Below are positions 45,901 to 58,799 of a stretch of DNA of 64,000 bases, in pieces (positions within the stretch are counted from its first letter, which is position 1; each line of letters begins with the position of its first letter). This stretch comes from Plecoglossus altivelis (Eukaryota; Chordata; Actinopteri; Osmeriformes; Plecoglossidae). The stretch spans positions 4,547,809-4,611,808 of the forward strand of contig BROE01000002.1 of assembly GCA_036571765.1 (NCBI GenBank), written 5' to 3'. The notes under the pieces are model-generated. The model did no database searches. It worked only from the letters and a program-made list of their open reading frames with translations, and had not been told where the DNA came from. A program made the translations under genes and the position numbers.

Positions 45901-47800
45901 TGTTGTACGTTTAGAGGGCTTCCTGATATGTTTGTTCTCTGTCTCTCTCTGTCTCGCTGCCTCTCTTTCTCCCTCTCTCTCTCTCTGAGTGTTTATCCAT
46001 GCGAGGCCATCGCCTCGGCGCTTGGTCAACTCCTCAGGTGATTCAGGGACAGGCAAACAAAGTCCTACCGCAGAGTGAAAGGACCAGGTTCAGATATACT
46101 TAGTGACTTTGAATATGCCTGCCCTCTTTTGAACCTTGCTACTTCCATTCCTCTCCGGGGTTTGTCTCTCTTTCACATTCTCTTATCATTTTTGCTCTCT
46201 CTGTTTCTTTAATTCCCTGTCTCTCCGCCGCCCTCCTCATCCCGTTTCTCTCAATCTTTCTCCTTCCTCCTATACTGACAAGCACAGAAGCTCGTATGTG
46301 GAGCTAATCATTTTTCAAGGCCATGATTTATAGGCCCCTCTCGCTAATAAAGAGTGAGTAACAAGCTGTCAATGAGAGCCCAAGGTTATTTATGTCCCCC
46401 CTGCAACAGGAGGGAACATTTCTTTTCCTTCTCGACAACATGACTTCCTTCCTGCTGATGGTATACTAATCCATCCAAGAGGGCTCTGGTAACAGGATTT
46501 TTGTTTTGCTGGCGATGCCGATGCGGCGAGAGGCCAGTGTTATCCTCTGACGGAGGGCGCTTCAACGCGCGGCTGGTATTCGGGAAAGGTCACTCAAAGA
46601 TGACAGCTAACAGGTAAAATGACAAGTCCTCCGACGACAGCATTGTAAATGTTAATATTTAAAATGAAATCGACGCGAACGGCTGAAATGCCTTCTCGAA
46701 AAGGGACGAGCGGGAAGCGTATCCTCTGGTGTCGAAGTTGACACTGAGAGTTTTCTGTCGTCCGTTGCCTCGGAGGATGGTAGCACCCTCCGACTCCTGA
46801 ATTCCCCCCAGCGTACGTTCGCTTTTAACGAGAGAACAAAGCACTCGGCGTCCAAATCGATCCACTTGTCATTCACAAGTGTGTTTAGATCTTGGGAAAG
46901 GTCATGAGGCCCAACCACGTCGATTTTCACATAAAGTACGTACAAGTCTCAAGTGCCAGCCTACAAAATATCATGCCGCATCGCACTCAAGCCAACCTAG
47001 AAGGCCTCCCCTCTTTTCAATCCTCTTAGGTCAAGGCCATAGCATGCCTCACAGAACGATCAAGTCCAGCAGTTCCAGCCGGCTCTGCACACAAGGACAT
47101 CGACGGCTTTCATTATTGTCATTCATCCAAATGAAGCAAAGATACAAACTATTGTCATAGATACCCGGGCAACCATTTGTTTTGAACACACACTGGAGAT
47201 TTAACAGCACAAATACGGCTTTACACACGACATACATAAGAGCAGTCATTTTCTTTCAAGGTGAGGCTGTGGCATCGATGGGCTTCCTATGATTGAAGAA
47301 TTACCGTCAAATAGAGTTGGATGAGTGTTATTATGAATCTCAACATTTTCTAAAAGGTTTGAGCATGTGTGCGGCTTCCTGAATCGTTGTGTGAGAGTAA
47401 TGACAGACACTTGTGGTCAAGCCAGCAGGGAGTCCATCGTCTGTTTGGCGGCTCTAATCCACTATAATTCACTCTATACTCCATGTCACTTGCAGATTGA
47501 GTTGTTTTCAAAATCCAGTTGCAACAAAGATGTGAAAAAGGAAGAAAAGATAAGCTTTAACGCACCCATGGAAAAGAGAATCGGAGTATCTTGTTTGTTG
47601 TGGCACCAAACCCAGTGCTGTGTGTAAAAAAAAAAAACGACCGATACAAATAAACAGAGACCCCAATCTCAGTGTGTCCCTCCGTGTCTTGCCTACTAAT
47701 TTCAACATTTTCATGCTGTCAAGGAAGTGTCATCTGTCAAATTTTTCAAATGTGTGCGCGTGTGTGGATGAAGGCTTTGTAGAGGGGGGGGGGGGTTAGG
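43000..47800. other. No gene seen
   Basis: Unique, mostly AT-balanced sequence with a poly-C run near 43869-43890, a (CT)n-rich spot at about 45940-45985 and a G-homopolymer spot near 47785. Frames of up to 120 codons are open but show no coding bias, splice pairs or known motifs. Confidence 0.35.
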
Positions 47801-47994
47801 GGGGATGAGAGGGGAGGGGAGTCAGTGAGACTTGGAAGACGGCCATTACTCATTCAAAAGATAAACATTAGACTAGTGCAATCAGAAGATAACAGTCAAA
47901 AGATTTAGATCCCCCCCCACACACACACAGCAGGAGGCAGATAACTGAGAACACCTGCAGCTCTCAGACTCCTCTATGAATTCAATTAGAAAGA

Positions 47995-48346
47995 CGAGAG
48001 AGAGAAACAGAGAGAGAGAAACACAGAGAGAGAAACAGCGAGAGAGACTAACAGAGACAGACAGAGGCCAACAGAGACAGAAATACAGAGAGAACCAGAG
48101 AGAGAAAAACAGAGAGAGAGAAACACAGAGAGAGAAACAGAGACACAGACAGAGAGAGAAACAGAGAGGGAGACTAACAGAGAGAGAGAGAAACAGAAAG
48201 AGAGAGAAGCAGAGAGAAAGAGAGAGAAACAGAGAAAAACAGAGAGAGAAGCAGAGAGAGAAACACAGAGAGACACACAGAGAGAAACAGAGGGAGAGAA
48301 ACAGAGAGAAACAGAGGGAGAGAAACAGAGAGAAACAGACAGAGAA

Positions 48347-48384
<38 letters not shown>
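47995..48384. repeat. Long purine repeat, AGAGAGAAACAG units
   Basis: About 390 bases of nearly uninterrupted A/G with regularly spaced single C, built from AGAGAGAAACAG and AGAAACAGAG words and ending in pure (GA)n. It can form triplex (H-DNA). Confidence 0.95.
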
Positions 48385-48391
<7 letters not shown>

Positions 48392-49522
48392 TCTATGGGG
48401 GAGGCCCAAACGGTGACGCTGAACAACAAGAGCCATGATGAGAAGTTGCCAAAGTTTTTACGACCGCTCAACGTCATTCAACTCAACTCCTGAAGGCCAT
48501 GTCTGTTCCAAACAGCTGTACTGACAGGACATTCAGTCCCCTTAAATAGTCCTGTCATACCTACGGTACATAACACAATACAGACGGATGGAATGGAGAG
48601 TAGGAATCCGCTCTTCATCGACTAGAGGCGAGACATTTATATTCCGTCAACCGCGAGCAAACATTCAACTCATTTCATAATTGTCTGAACGCTAAAGAGT
48701 CCCAAGGTATTTGTCCAAAATTACCAACCCCTCTGAGCACATGAAGATAATAGATTTGTGTTTGCTGAAGTCAACACCACATATCTGTTGTTTGTTCTGG
48801 AAACATGGAGCCGGAAGATCACTTGCGGTCTTTGAAATGGTAAATTCTTCAGGCTTAACGCATCCCATAATCACATTTTGAGTGGATATTGATATGCAAA
48901 ACCCTAATGAATAAGGACTATTTGGGGAACACAAACTAGGTGACACGTCGGATGACTGGCATACTAAGCGACGGAATTCACCGACAGCTTTCCTGCGAAA
49001 ACTTTTTTCCCCACCCCAGCAGGTTCAAAAGCATAAAGCACGAGTTGATTTCAGAATATGTTGACCTAGATAATGTCTAGATTTTATAATGAGTCCCACG
49101 CCAAGCTATGGGGAGTCCACTGAACTTTAAAAAACTGCCTGGAATCTCACCAGCAGAGTGCAAACTACACTAGCGGTAGCTGTGCTCTGAAAATAGAACG
49201 CTCTACCGTAACCCCGTAAGAACACATCACAATCGGGAGCGGAAAAAAAAACAACTTGACGATACTCCCCGTGGCTCTGATGAACTTCCCCACATTGATC
49301 GCACATATCTACTATAAATGCAGAATAGACTAATGCAATCAAGTTCTGATTAAGCCCTACCCAAACACAGCCGGAGCCCTAGTTAAAAAAAGTTGTTAAA
49401 TAAACATGATCGCGAGGTCTATTAATATCATTAGCATGTTAATTTACAAAGAAAGGAAAGTTTAAGGAACGCCACATTGTTTACGCAGATCACTTGGACG
49501 TGACAAGTTTGATATTCCTCCA

Positions 49523-49779
49523 AGAGAGAGGAAGAAAGAGAGAGAAGACCTCACCAGAGGGAGAGACAGAGAGAGATGGGGAGAGACAGGGAGAGAGAGA
49601 GAAGGAGAGATAGGGAGAAACAGGGAGAGAGAGAGAGAGACAGAGGGAGAGAGAGAGAAAGACTGAATGCATTCCCCACACCAGTTCCATTGTCCGTGCT
49701 CCTAGTGGACCATGAAATGAATACACTGTGATAAATTATTCATTATTTTAGCCGTTTTTTTATGTGTCTCCCTCGTATC

Positions 49780-49828
<49 letters not shown>
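49523..49828. repeat. Two GA-rich tracts
   Basis: An imperfect GA tract at about 49523-49665 and a pure (GA)n run at about 49782-49828. Confidence 0.9.
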
Positions 49829-49829
<1 letters not shown>

Positions 49830-50446
49830 TTCATGTTGACAAGGCACAACTGGACCCAGCGTCTCCCTCCTCGTTTGTTTTACTTTGAACATGAAAGTTA
49901 ACAAGCATCGGCGGACGTGGAGCAGATTAATTATGCTGTGGAGCAAATGACCCCCCAAGGCTGCACGTGTGGTGGCGCTGCACTCCAACGCGTCCTAAGG
50001 CCTCCCTGCTCCCCGCTTCCCTCCGAGCTTCCAGTTCCTCCTCGCGGCAGAATGTCACCTCTGTCCTCGTCTCAAGCCCCTGGGCTCATTCCTCCTCTTC
50101 CGTTTTACCTCCCCCGCTCACATCTCAATTTTGTGAGGAGTCTCCAAGTGAGATGACGGCTTTTATCTTTTCTCTGGCCCGGTGTTGGGAATGTATAACA
50201 TCAAATGGAAGGGCTGATGGAAGTAGGTGAAAGCTGCGTTGGCAGGACCCGTGCTATTAGACCTGGGTGAGGTTGATGAGGCTGAGAGCGCCTCGGAACA
50301 CCAGCGTCATCAGGGAACCGAACCCTGTCAGTGGCTCAATTAACGTAACATATTTGACGTGAAAACTCTGCGTGCGTGGACGTACCCAAAGAATAGTTGA
50401 CGTGGGTTTTCACGGTCAAGACAGGAAACGACAGCATAAGAGAGAA

Positions 50447-50690
50447 GAGTGAGAGCAGAGAAAGAGAGGGAGCGTGAGAGAAAGACATACAGAGAGAAGA
50501 GTGAGAGCAGAGAAAGAGAGAGAGGGAGCGTGAGAGAAAGACATACAGAGAGAAGAGTGAGCGCAGAGAAAGAGAGAGAGGGAGCGTGAGAGAAAGACAT
50601 ACAGAGAGAAGAGTGAGAGCAGAGAAAGAGAGAGAGGGAGCTTGAGAGAAAGACATACAGAGAGAAAGACAGTAAAGAATAGTCTAGAGA
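50447..50690. repeat. 56-bp purine-rich minisatellite, 4 copies
   Basis: ACATACAGAGAGAA recurs at 50485, 50541, 50597 and 50653, exactly 56 bases apart. The units are GA-rich with a conserved GGGAGCGTGAGAGAAAG segment. Confidence 0.95.
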
Positions 50691-50699
50691 GATAGAGAG

Positions 50700-53600
50700 A
50701 GTAATAGAGAAATCTAGCAGACAGACAGAGAGAAATACTTTAATTGCCTTTTTACAAGCATCCACTTTTGTATCAGATTATTGGACTGGCATTCTGCTTT
50801 GTGTCTCATACCTTATTCATCACTGCGAGACCTTTGCAGCAGGAATTATCACACCGAATAGACTCCAGGCATAAACATGGCCAGACAGACAAAGCAATTG
50901 AAATATTTCTTTCCTTATCGCGCGGATCTCACATTAGTCAACAAAATGGTTTGGCATTACAAAAGAGATGAAAGCGTGGTATTTAAATGTGACCTACATT
51001 GAGTCCCTCTGCGCTTGTCCGGATTTTTGACGTGCGTCAGTTACGTTAGTGGCTGTCGCTAAGGTTGAACTTCACCAGCAAGACTGCGAGGTAGAAAGGG
51101 TACACAGAGAGATTGCAGGAAGGCACAATATTGGCCATGTTATGGCGTACCAGGCCGGAGGGAAATCTCACACTTTAAAAACGACATCTAAAGGTAACCG
51201 CACCATGTCAGGTCAACTCATTCAGTCCTTCTCTAAAATACTTCCAAGCATACTCTGAAGTCTGTTCAGAAAGAGGATCCACAAATCAGTTTCTGTGCCA
51301 ACTTCGGAAAAATTACAGGTAGTAAACAACAGTGTTGTTTCTTCTGAAGGTGAGGTTTACTTCACTGCAGGGAAAAAAAGGTCTGACGCAAGTCCCTTTA
51401 AGTCTCATGTACGCTATCGCCGAGAAGCTTGGCTCAACACAAGCAAGCTATTAAAATGGCATTCCTCTGTATGCGATTCAAAGACGTTGCGACCTTGACT
51501 GGTTCGCTGACACCTACACGTAACCTCTTCACAACCTTCCGTGGTGGCGCTGACCCGTTGTCAGCCGCAGGGATCTGAACTCATTGACTGACCTCAGAGG
51601 ATGGGCACAGAACAGCATCTCCCTCTTATGAGGGAGACGGCAGCTGCAAACATCCGACTTTTTTCCGTAACATAAAATGAAACATCTGTCTGCAATGGTT
51701 AAGTGACAGGAAAAGATGAAGCCAGAGGTGAAAAAGCCCTACTTTGGTTTGCAGCAACAACAAAAAAACACCTTTGTCCACCGTGTGTTAGATATTCACA
51801 AAAACAACAAAAGGAATCAATTTTGCAGTCATCTTCCTTGCTTATTGTCTAGCAGTCTCCACAGAGCAACATCGCAATTCCAAATCGAGTCATCGCGAAC
51901 AACCAGTCAAGGTTGTCCTAAAGTTACCACCAGGTCCCTTTTGGTTGATAATCAGTGGCTGCCTCTCTTTGCAAACAAAATGGCCTATCTAGGCCTCCAT
52001 CTGAATGATACAGAGATAATTATCGAACGAGGGCCCTCATTGGAATTCGTCAGAAGTCCTCTTCTCTGTGAGACAATGTGACTATTGTGTTAAAATCCCT
52101 GTCAGCTATTTTTATCATATCTGCAGCGGATCTAGTCGTCAGTGAATTCATAGAAGGGTAATTACTTCACGCTCCGGAAAAATACGGGTGCCGGTCTCGT
52201 GGCAGACGGCAGCTGGAGCACGGGTTTTTCGTGCAAAGCAACACCCCAGGGTTGTCTGGCAACCGAGAGGTTGGGTAGACAGAGAGGGAGGGAGGGAGGG
52301 GGAGAGAGGAAGAGAGAGAGGGAGGGAGAGAGAGAGAAAGTGAAAAGCTAATATGAGAAATAATAATCTGGAGGGGTGGGGTGGGGGGGGGGGTTGGGGG
52401 GCGACAGCAGCAGCGAGAGGGAAAGCTAGCGATGATTATTCTGTCCCAATGAGTGTTATTGTGGAAAACAAAACGTCGAGCCACGATGGTGATGAGGATG
52501 ATTAAGTACAGTCCCCAGGCAAATTAGAAGGTAAGCCGTGTGTTCGCTTGCATCAGATTCAAACCCGTTGCCGTTGACACCATCTGGAAATGAGAAACTC
52601 CAAACTTAGCATCCCTAAACTTTTTCTGTGGCTCTGGGTTACAGGTACATACGCCTCTTACAATATCATGTTATCACATGTTCATAAAGTTTATTCTCAA
52701 GCAGCCTTCAGACACTTCATTTTCTTGGTCTCTAGCAACGTATCGATTATGAATGAGGAGATTATGGCTCACGCAAGGCGAAAGAAAACGATCCTCGTCC
52801 GTGTGTTGGGAAGAGCCTACATAATCAGTGGAGTCTCGTTTTCATTACTAAATACAGAAGAATGTTTCGGCGAGTTCGGCCTATTTCCTCACATCCAATC
52901 CATCATCATTCAGGTGCGACAGGCTTTTAATTAACCTGAATGACACGAAATGATCACATTTATCATACGGACACTCGCAATTCGCCAAAGTGTTGTTTGA
53001 AATGGATCAGGAGACGGACATGAGACGTGTTCCCTCATTTGGCCCGACTACACCGCTCCACTGAAATAGATGTGTGCTGAGTTCACAGACAAAACGCCTC
53101 TACCAGACACACAGTTAATGAAACAAGGTTCGGAAATGTGTTTTTTTTTTTTCTTCCGAAGATGGCTTTCCATGCATGAAGTGCTTTGATTGCCATGTCT
53201 TTCTCTCTTTATTGAGCGGTAGCCTATGTTTGCGGAGACGGGGAAAAGAATGGTAAACGACTTGTAGCGTGCGCCTTTAGAGTTGAACACTCAAAGTGGA
53301 AAGGTTTGGTGGGAAAGGTAAGGCTTGTTTATGTGACATGCATCAAATTCCGCTCCAAGTCCAGGTGGCACACAAGCTTAAAGGAAAAGCCCATTATTAA
53401 AAAAAAAGTGGAATAATTGAATTGAACCTGAATCACAGTACATCACTTGCCCTCCAGTATCCTTCATCTCTAAATAACGTCCACTTTAATTTGACATCCG
53501 AGCGTTCTGTCGTCAATTCGTTTCTCATTAACCAGAACCGCTGCAAACCAATCATAGCAGTCTGACGTCCCTCCCAGATACGCAGGACAGTTGTCCGATC

Positions 53601-54100
53601 TTTCATACCCAATCAGAGCCTTCCGTCTCTGGAGGACTGCCAGGTAGCAGAGTATTGAGCCTGCCAGACATGCAGCAGGAGACCACCCAGCATTCATTCA
53701 ATGAGGAGAGACCAGCCTGGCAACCTGGCCTCTGAGGAGATTGATGGGGTTTGCTGCGTTTAATTACTTTTATTTGTGTTTTTGGCAAGAATTGCCCATC
53801 GAGCTGTGTTTTGTTTTGAAAGGTTGTTGTTTGTCTTTGGCAGAGAATCGCAATCATGGGTAAAGAAGATTTACAGGTGGTTGACATATACCGCCTTTCA
53901 CGGAACCGAGTCTTCGCAAAACAGAGTACAGCTCCCCCCTGGAGACAGAATACACCGTCTCCGGTGTAATCTTCTGTGCATCCTGTACATGTTTGAAAAA
54001 TATAGCATCATTGGAAACATGTTTTAACCACTGAAAAAGCTTAAATCATTTAGTCATAATAATCCATCCGATTGCCCAGTGAAAATTTTACTTATAAAAC
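50700..54100. other. No gene seen; GA/G-rich run at 52279-52400
   Basis: A GA-rich run spans about 52279-52340 and a G-homopolymer stretch lies at about 52373-52400. A 114-codon frame at 52590 starts with a hydrophobic signal-like segment but has no other coding evidence. Confidence 0.35.
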
Positions 54101-54142
54101 AGAAACACTATTAGCTGTGGGGCAGAGACAGATGCTATGTCT

Positions 54143-54145
<3 letters not shown>

Positions 54146-54173
<28 letters not shown>

Positions 54174-54184
54174 CAGACAGACAG

Positions 54185-54235
<51 letters not shown>
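54146..54235. repeat. (GT)n followed by (GA)n
   Basis: A short GT run passes directly into GACAGA and pure GA repeats. Confidence 0.9.
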
Positions 54236-54238
<3 letters not shown>

Positions 54239-54299
54239 ATTGTGTGTAGATGTGTGACAGACAGAGAGAGACATGGGAATTGTAGACAGACCGAGAGAA

Positions 54300-57200
54300 A
54301 GAAAGATGGATTGCAGACACAACCTCACAGAAGTGGGCAGTAATTGTTGGATCGTAATGGAAATGGTTAACAAAACTCCACTGGCTCTTACATTTGCATG
54401 GTGAAAGGAACAGCTACAGTAACCAAGAGCCTTTGACTCCTTGTATGAGAGTGTCTAGAACCCTGAAGACTGACAGTTCTTCCTCATGGCCAGCTTCATG
54501 ACAAGTCGCCAGCCGTAGCCCTGTGGCTACTCGTGAGGGAGAAACAAATTCATCCTAGTCCCTCATTAACGTAGGCGTTAGACACGGCAGTTTTTTCCGC
54601 TTTCTAGGGATTGGGGTGTTTCCAAGTAATGAGGAACGAACGTTATCATCATTACGTTTTCACACCAATCGTGGGCTTGGTATTCCCTATGGTGGATTCA
54701 TGGATGGGAATGCGAACAGAGGAAATGCATTGAAGCATTTGAGATTAGATTAGATGCACATTTCTTTGGTAATCACTGAGTCGAGTAAAAAATAAAAAAA
54801 GAGTAAAGTTAACAGGGAGAGGGACAAAATAAACAAGTTGACTGAATGTGAACAGACTAACCAGAAGCCGTCGTCCATTCAACGGAACGGGAATCGTAGA
54901 ACACGGTAAAGAGTGTGAGAGTGAATGTAAACGAACTGTCACAATTGAGCACGTAGAGCTTGATGTGACCAGACACGTCCGCCTCACCCACAGCAAGCAG
55001 TGTCGCTTCTCTATAATCAATACAGCGAGGCTGATCAAATCAAAAGAATCATACACCCTCGGAGCGAAACAAATTCGAATCTGGCTCGATTTCCATCGTA
55101 AGTGGCTCGGATCCCGCGGACCGCTTACCTCAAGCCAGCGTGTCGACGCCAGCCTCAAGGCCAATGCTACTTCTGTTAGAGCGTTTCCATTTTGAAAGCA
55201 AAGCACTCCCTGTCAGACCCCAGTGCAGAGCGCGATCCCTCTTCGTTCTGAACTGGCATAACGAACCACGAAGCACCAGAGGAACTGGAGTCGATCCCCG
55301 TGTTCAGCGGCTTCACACTCGCCCAGGAAGTGACACTCATCTTCAGGTGCATTCACCGGAAAATACAGACCGTGCAGTGTGTTCGTTGGACTAATCGCCA
55401 GTCGGATGCACGAACGGCACACAAATATGTCTCGCACGTAGACTGTGAATCAGGTTCAGCTATTCAGCAACCTCTCTCGTTTCCTCTCGCTACCTGCCCC
55501 TCTCCCCCCCCCACACACACACACATACACTTGATCTGTAATTCCGCAAACACGTGCAGAGGTAAAGCGGTGATTGATAACACTCCCACACAAACAACAG
55601 ACGACTGGGCCGGCAGAGTAATGTATTCATTCAACTGTCTGCAGCACAGCCCTCCTGCCTACTAATCGTTTGATGGGACAAAGTGAAGCTCTCCCCAAGG
55701 GCCAGTGTTCAGAAAGCACAAGTCAACCATCAACATTAACACTCTCCTCCTCACCCTCTACCTCTCCCACTGTGGGACAAGCCCTGAAACTGATTGGCTG
55801 ACGAAATCCAGCGTTTCTGTTTGTGGCGTCCACCTGGACTGGCACGGCTGTCATCAGTCGGTTAACTGAATTGTTTGTCCCGTCCTCTGCTTCCCTCTCA
55901 TCTGAGGAACAGGTGGACAGATTGCGTGATAGGACATCTCTTTAGTGTCTGTCTGGTGACTGCGGAAGGCCTGACATAAGCGTGGGGATCCTGCTTGAAG
56001 TGGTGTCCTCACTGGAGCCTGATGGTGCATCATGGAGTGTTGTCTCGCCCAAACCTGACAAGCCCGCACTTTTCCTCCGCCGCACTCCTCCCTCCGGAGG
56101 AGAAGCTTCTGTCATCAAACTTGTTTACCCGGGCCCAACTTTTAAGAACCCCTCCTTGGCGCCGTCTCTGAAACACCTGACTTTTTGCTGGTGTTTCGTC
56201 GCGTCTGGCTTCTCCCCCAGACAGGTACACGGAGTCCTTTAGTAAAGACTCAAACGAGAAGACGGCTGAATCTGAGCGTGCCTGCACTGGAACATTGGGA
56301 TTACGAGGTTGACTGACAAAGAATTGCGGGACGCAAAACAAAAGTCTACCTCAGGGGACTGTTCCATGTTTCCTTAGCGACCAGTGATTGACAACAGAGC
56401 CGGGGATGGTAAGGTAACCACGGGCGCCGACGGTGTCAAAAACAGGATGCACGTGGACGTTTCCGTTGCGTCGTTACAACGCCGATCGTTTTCGGTGATT
56501 AAATCGAGAGCGGTGTTTTCTAAATCCGCGACACGAAGTTGTGATAGGTCAACAGGACCATTCGAGATACTTTTGAGGGAGGAGGTCTTAAATTGTCAAA
56601 GTGTCCTTGTCCCAGCCAAGTGAAGGATTAATCTGGGGGGATCAAAGTGTGTGTGCATGCATGAATCAAAGTCCTGTTCAAATACACTCACTCTGCTCGG
56701 ATTTCAAATAAGAGAGCGAGAGAGCATCATCTGCTTTTACAATGCATTTATTCGATGTCCCCTCCCCCCTTCTCCTCCCCACCCTCACCCTGCTTTCTCA
56801 ACACCTCGCTGAGGCGTGAATGACCTTTGGTACCCACTTTTTTATGTTATAGGTCCAATTGTATACTTTCCATGCGATGGAGTAGGATCTTCAGACTCAG
56901 TAGGTAGTGGAAAAGACTGGAGGAATGCACCAAAGATCACCGGTTGTGACGGGTTATGATACAAGCATCAGAAAAATGCTGGCAAACAGCTATGAAATAC
57001 ATTGAATTTTGCTACGCTGCAGACAAAAGTAGACCGTCTGTCTTCTGCCGAGGAAATCATTCCACTTAAATCGAAATTCCTCTCCAGTGAAGTCTCTCTG
57101 TTGAAACTCATATTTTACAAAAGCATGCAAGGATGAATATCCATCTATTATTCAGTGACATTTACACACTCTGTCTGGCTCCGACTGTATCGGTACGTAC

Positions 57201-57590
57201 AGTGTTCAGGCTGGTGCTTATGCGAGAGCTATTTCATGTTTTGTACTTCACTGGTAAATTAGCTGAAACGCGAATTCCACTGCCGCTCTCTTTGTGTGGC
57301 CTTGATATGAGCCCACCGCAGTTCCCTGAGGACTGAAGCACTGATGGGCGCTTCTTAGCGAGAGTCGCACTTGTGGGAGCAGGATGCTTGAAAACTCTGC
57401 GTCCGCACTCAGAAACTGTTGCTCAACTCCGGCAGCGTTGACGCCGTCGAGCGCCGCACCTTTATTTACGAAAGCGAAAGGGAACCTACTTAAGAGCAAC
57501 GTGCAAACTTCTCCGGTTCTGGAGGTGTTCATCAGAAACAACGTAACGAGCGATGAGACCAGGGAACCTTTTGAGCCGCACACAGCCGAG
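54300..57590. other. No gene seen; one PBX/MEIS-like site
   Basis: Open frames of up to about 150 codons on either strand show no coding bias. TGATTGACA at 56385-56393 matches the PBX-PREP/MEIS consensus core. Confidence 0.35.
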
Positions 57591-57599
57591 ATTCAATAT

Positions 57600-57815
57600 T
57601 GACAATTGACCACATCGCCAACTTCATTGACGCGCTTAATGATTTGCGACATACAAATCCACAGAAGGCTCTTTCTAGCTGCTAATGTAATGCTTCTAAG
57701 TTGTTGCCAATCCAGTCAGTGATTGACAATAAGCAGGCCTGTGATTCCATTAGCAAGCCTTCATTCGCTATCGACTATAGCTTCTTGATCAATTAACTAG
57801 AAGTGTTAAAGGCAC
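57600..57815. promoter_or_regulatory. Candidate conserved element with PBX/MEIS-like site
   Basis: A repeat-free patch with CTTAATGATTTG, GCTAATGTAATG and TGATTGACA at 57720-57728 (PBX-PREP/MEIS core), then GATCAATTAACTAG. Motif density suggests an enhancer. Untested. Confidence 0.25.
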
Positions 57816-58199
57816 TTGTTGTAATTGCGAGGAGATGGTGTGGGATCAGCCCTTACGGACGCTCGTTTGCCTCATCCTGATCTAACCGTAGACACAGAAC
57901 TGTAATGGGATACCCCGCCTGCGAAACAATCCCTTTGTGTATTAAATCAATAGGAAACAGACACAACCTCTTCTGAATCCTGGATTTCCAGCCCACCCTT
58001 CTTTCAGGTTACGTCCGTGAAAGCTGTGTGCGTTTGCAAGCAGCGGACCATATTGACGCACAGCAAATAGAGCGTGACGCTGAAGTATTATCACACGCAT
58101 CGACCCAGGGGCCAATTTTAGCCTTGATGACCGGCTTAGTTTAGCAGTCCTCTCGGATTGAGAATCAGCAAAAAAAAGTCTTCAAAGAAGGGAGTAGAG

Positions 58200-58242
58200 G
58201 GGGGAGGCAAGGGGGGTAGGTGGTGGTGGTGGTGGGGGCAAG
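58200..58242. repeat. G/GGT-rich tract
   Basis: G runs leading into (GGT)n. Quadruplex potential. Confidence 0.6.
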
Positions 58243-58499
58243 TAATTGTAGGCCCGCCTGCTTCGAGTCTACTTCTTTATGAATCCTTGGGGGTGTAAAG
58301 GTTAAGAACTGTCATCAGATTAGCCATTGATTTCAATTAACTCGCGCCCGCCTACTGAAAGCACTCTTTGTCTGCCTGCGATCACCAAGCTTGTATTGAT
58401 CCTCCCTCGACCTGCTCCATTACATTGAGTTGATACATGGGGGCAACCTGTCAGGTTGCGGAACCCCTGACTTTAGCGCCTGTACGTTCTCTCTGCAGC

Positions 58500-58570
58500 C
58501 CCACCCCCCCCCCCACCCATACACACACACAGCACACCACTCACCCCGGCCTCACCACACCTCCACCTCT
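58500..58570. repeat. C-rich and CA-rich run
   Basis: C homopolymers followed by ACACAC. The P/T/H-rich frames across it are repeat translations. Confidence 0.7.
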
Positions 58571-58799
58571 CCCTCTCCTTTTCCTCTTCATAGTCTCCGC
58601 CCCTACGCACACGATCCCATGTCTTACACGCGCATCCGACTCCCCAGCCCAGATCTAGACAATCCTGGAATGGCGGTCCATATAACACGGCTGCTAATAA
58701 GGTTAGCTTGGCAGCCTTTCATATACGCCTGTGAAAGGTCAACCAGCAACATCACGCAGCCGAGAAACAACAAAAGGGGCTGTGTGTTGTGAACGCATC

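Noticed and set aside
54745..55206. Overlapping 115- and 153-codon frames on opposite strands
   Set aside because: Neither has codon bias or a recognisable motif; the mutual overlap suggests chance.
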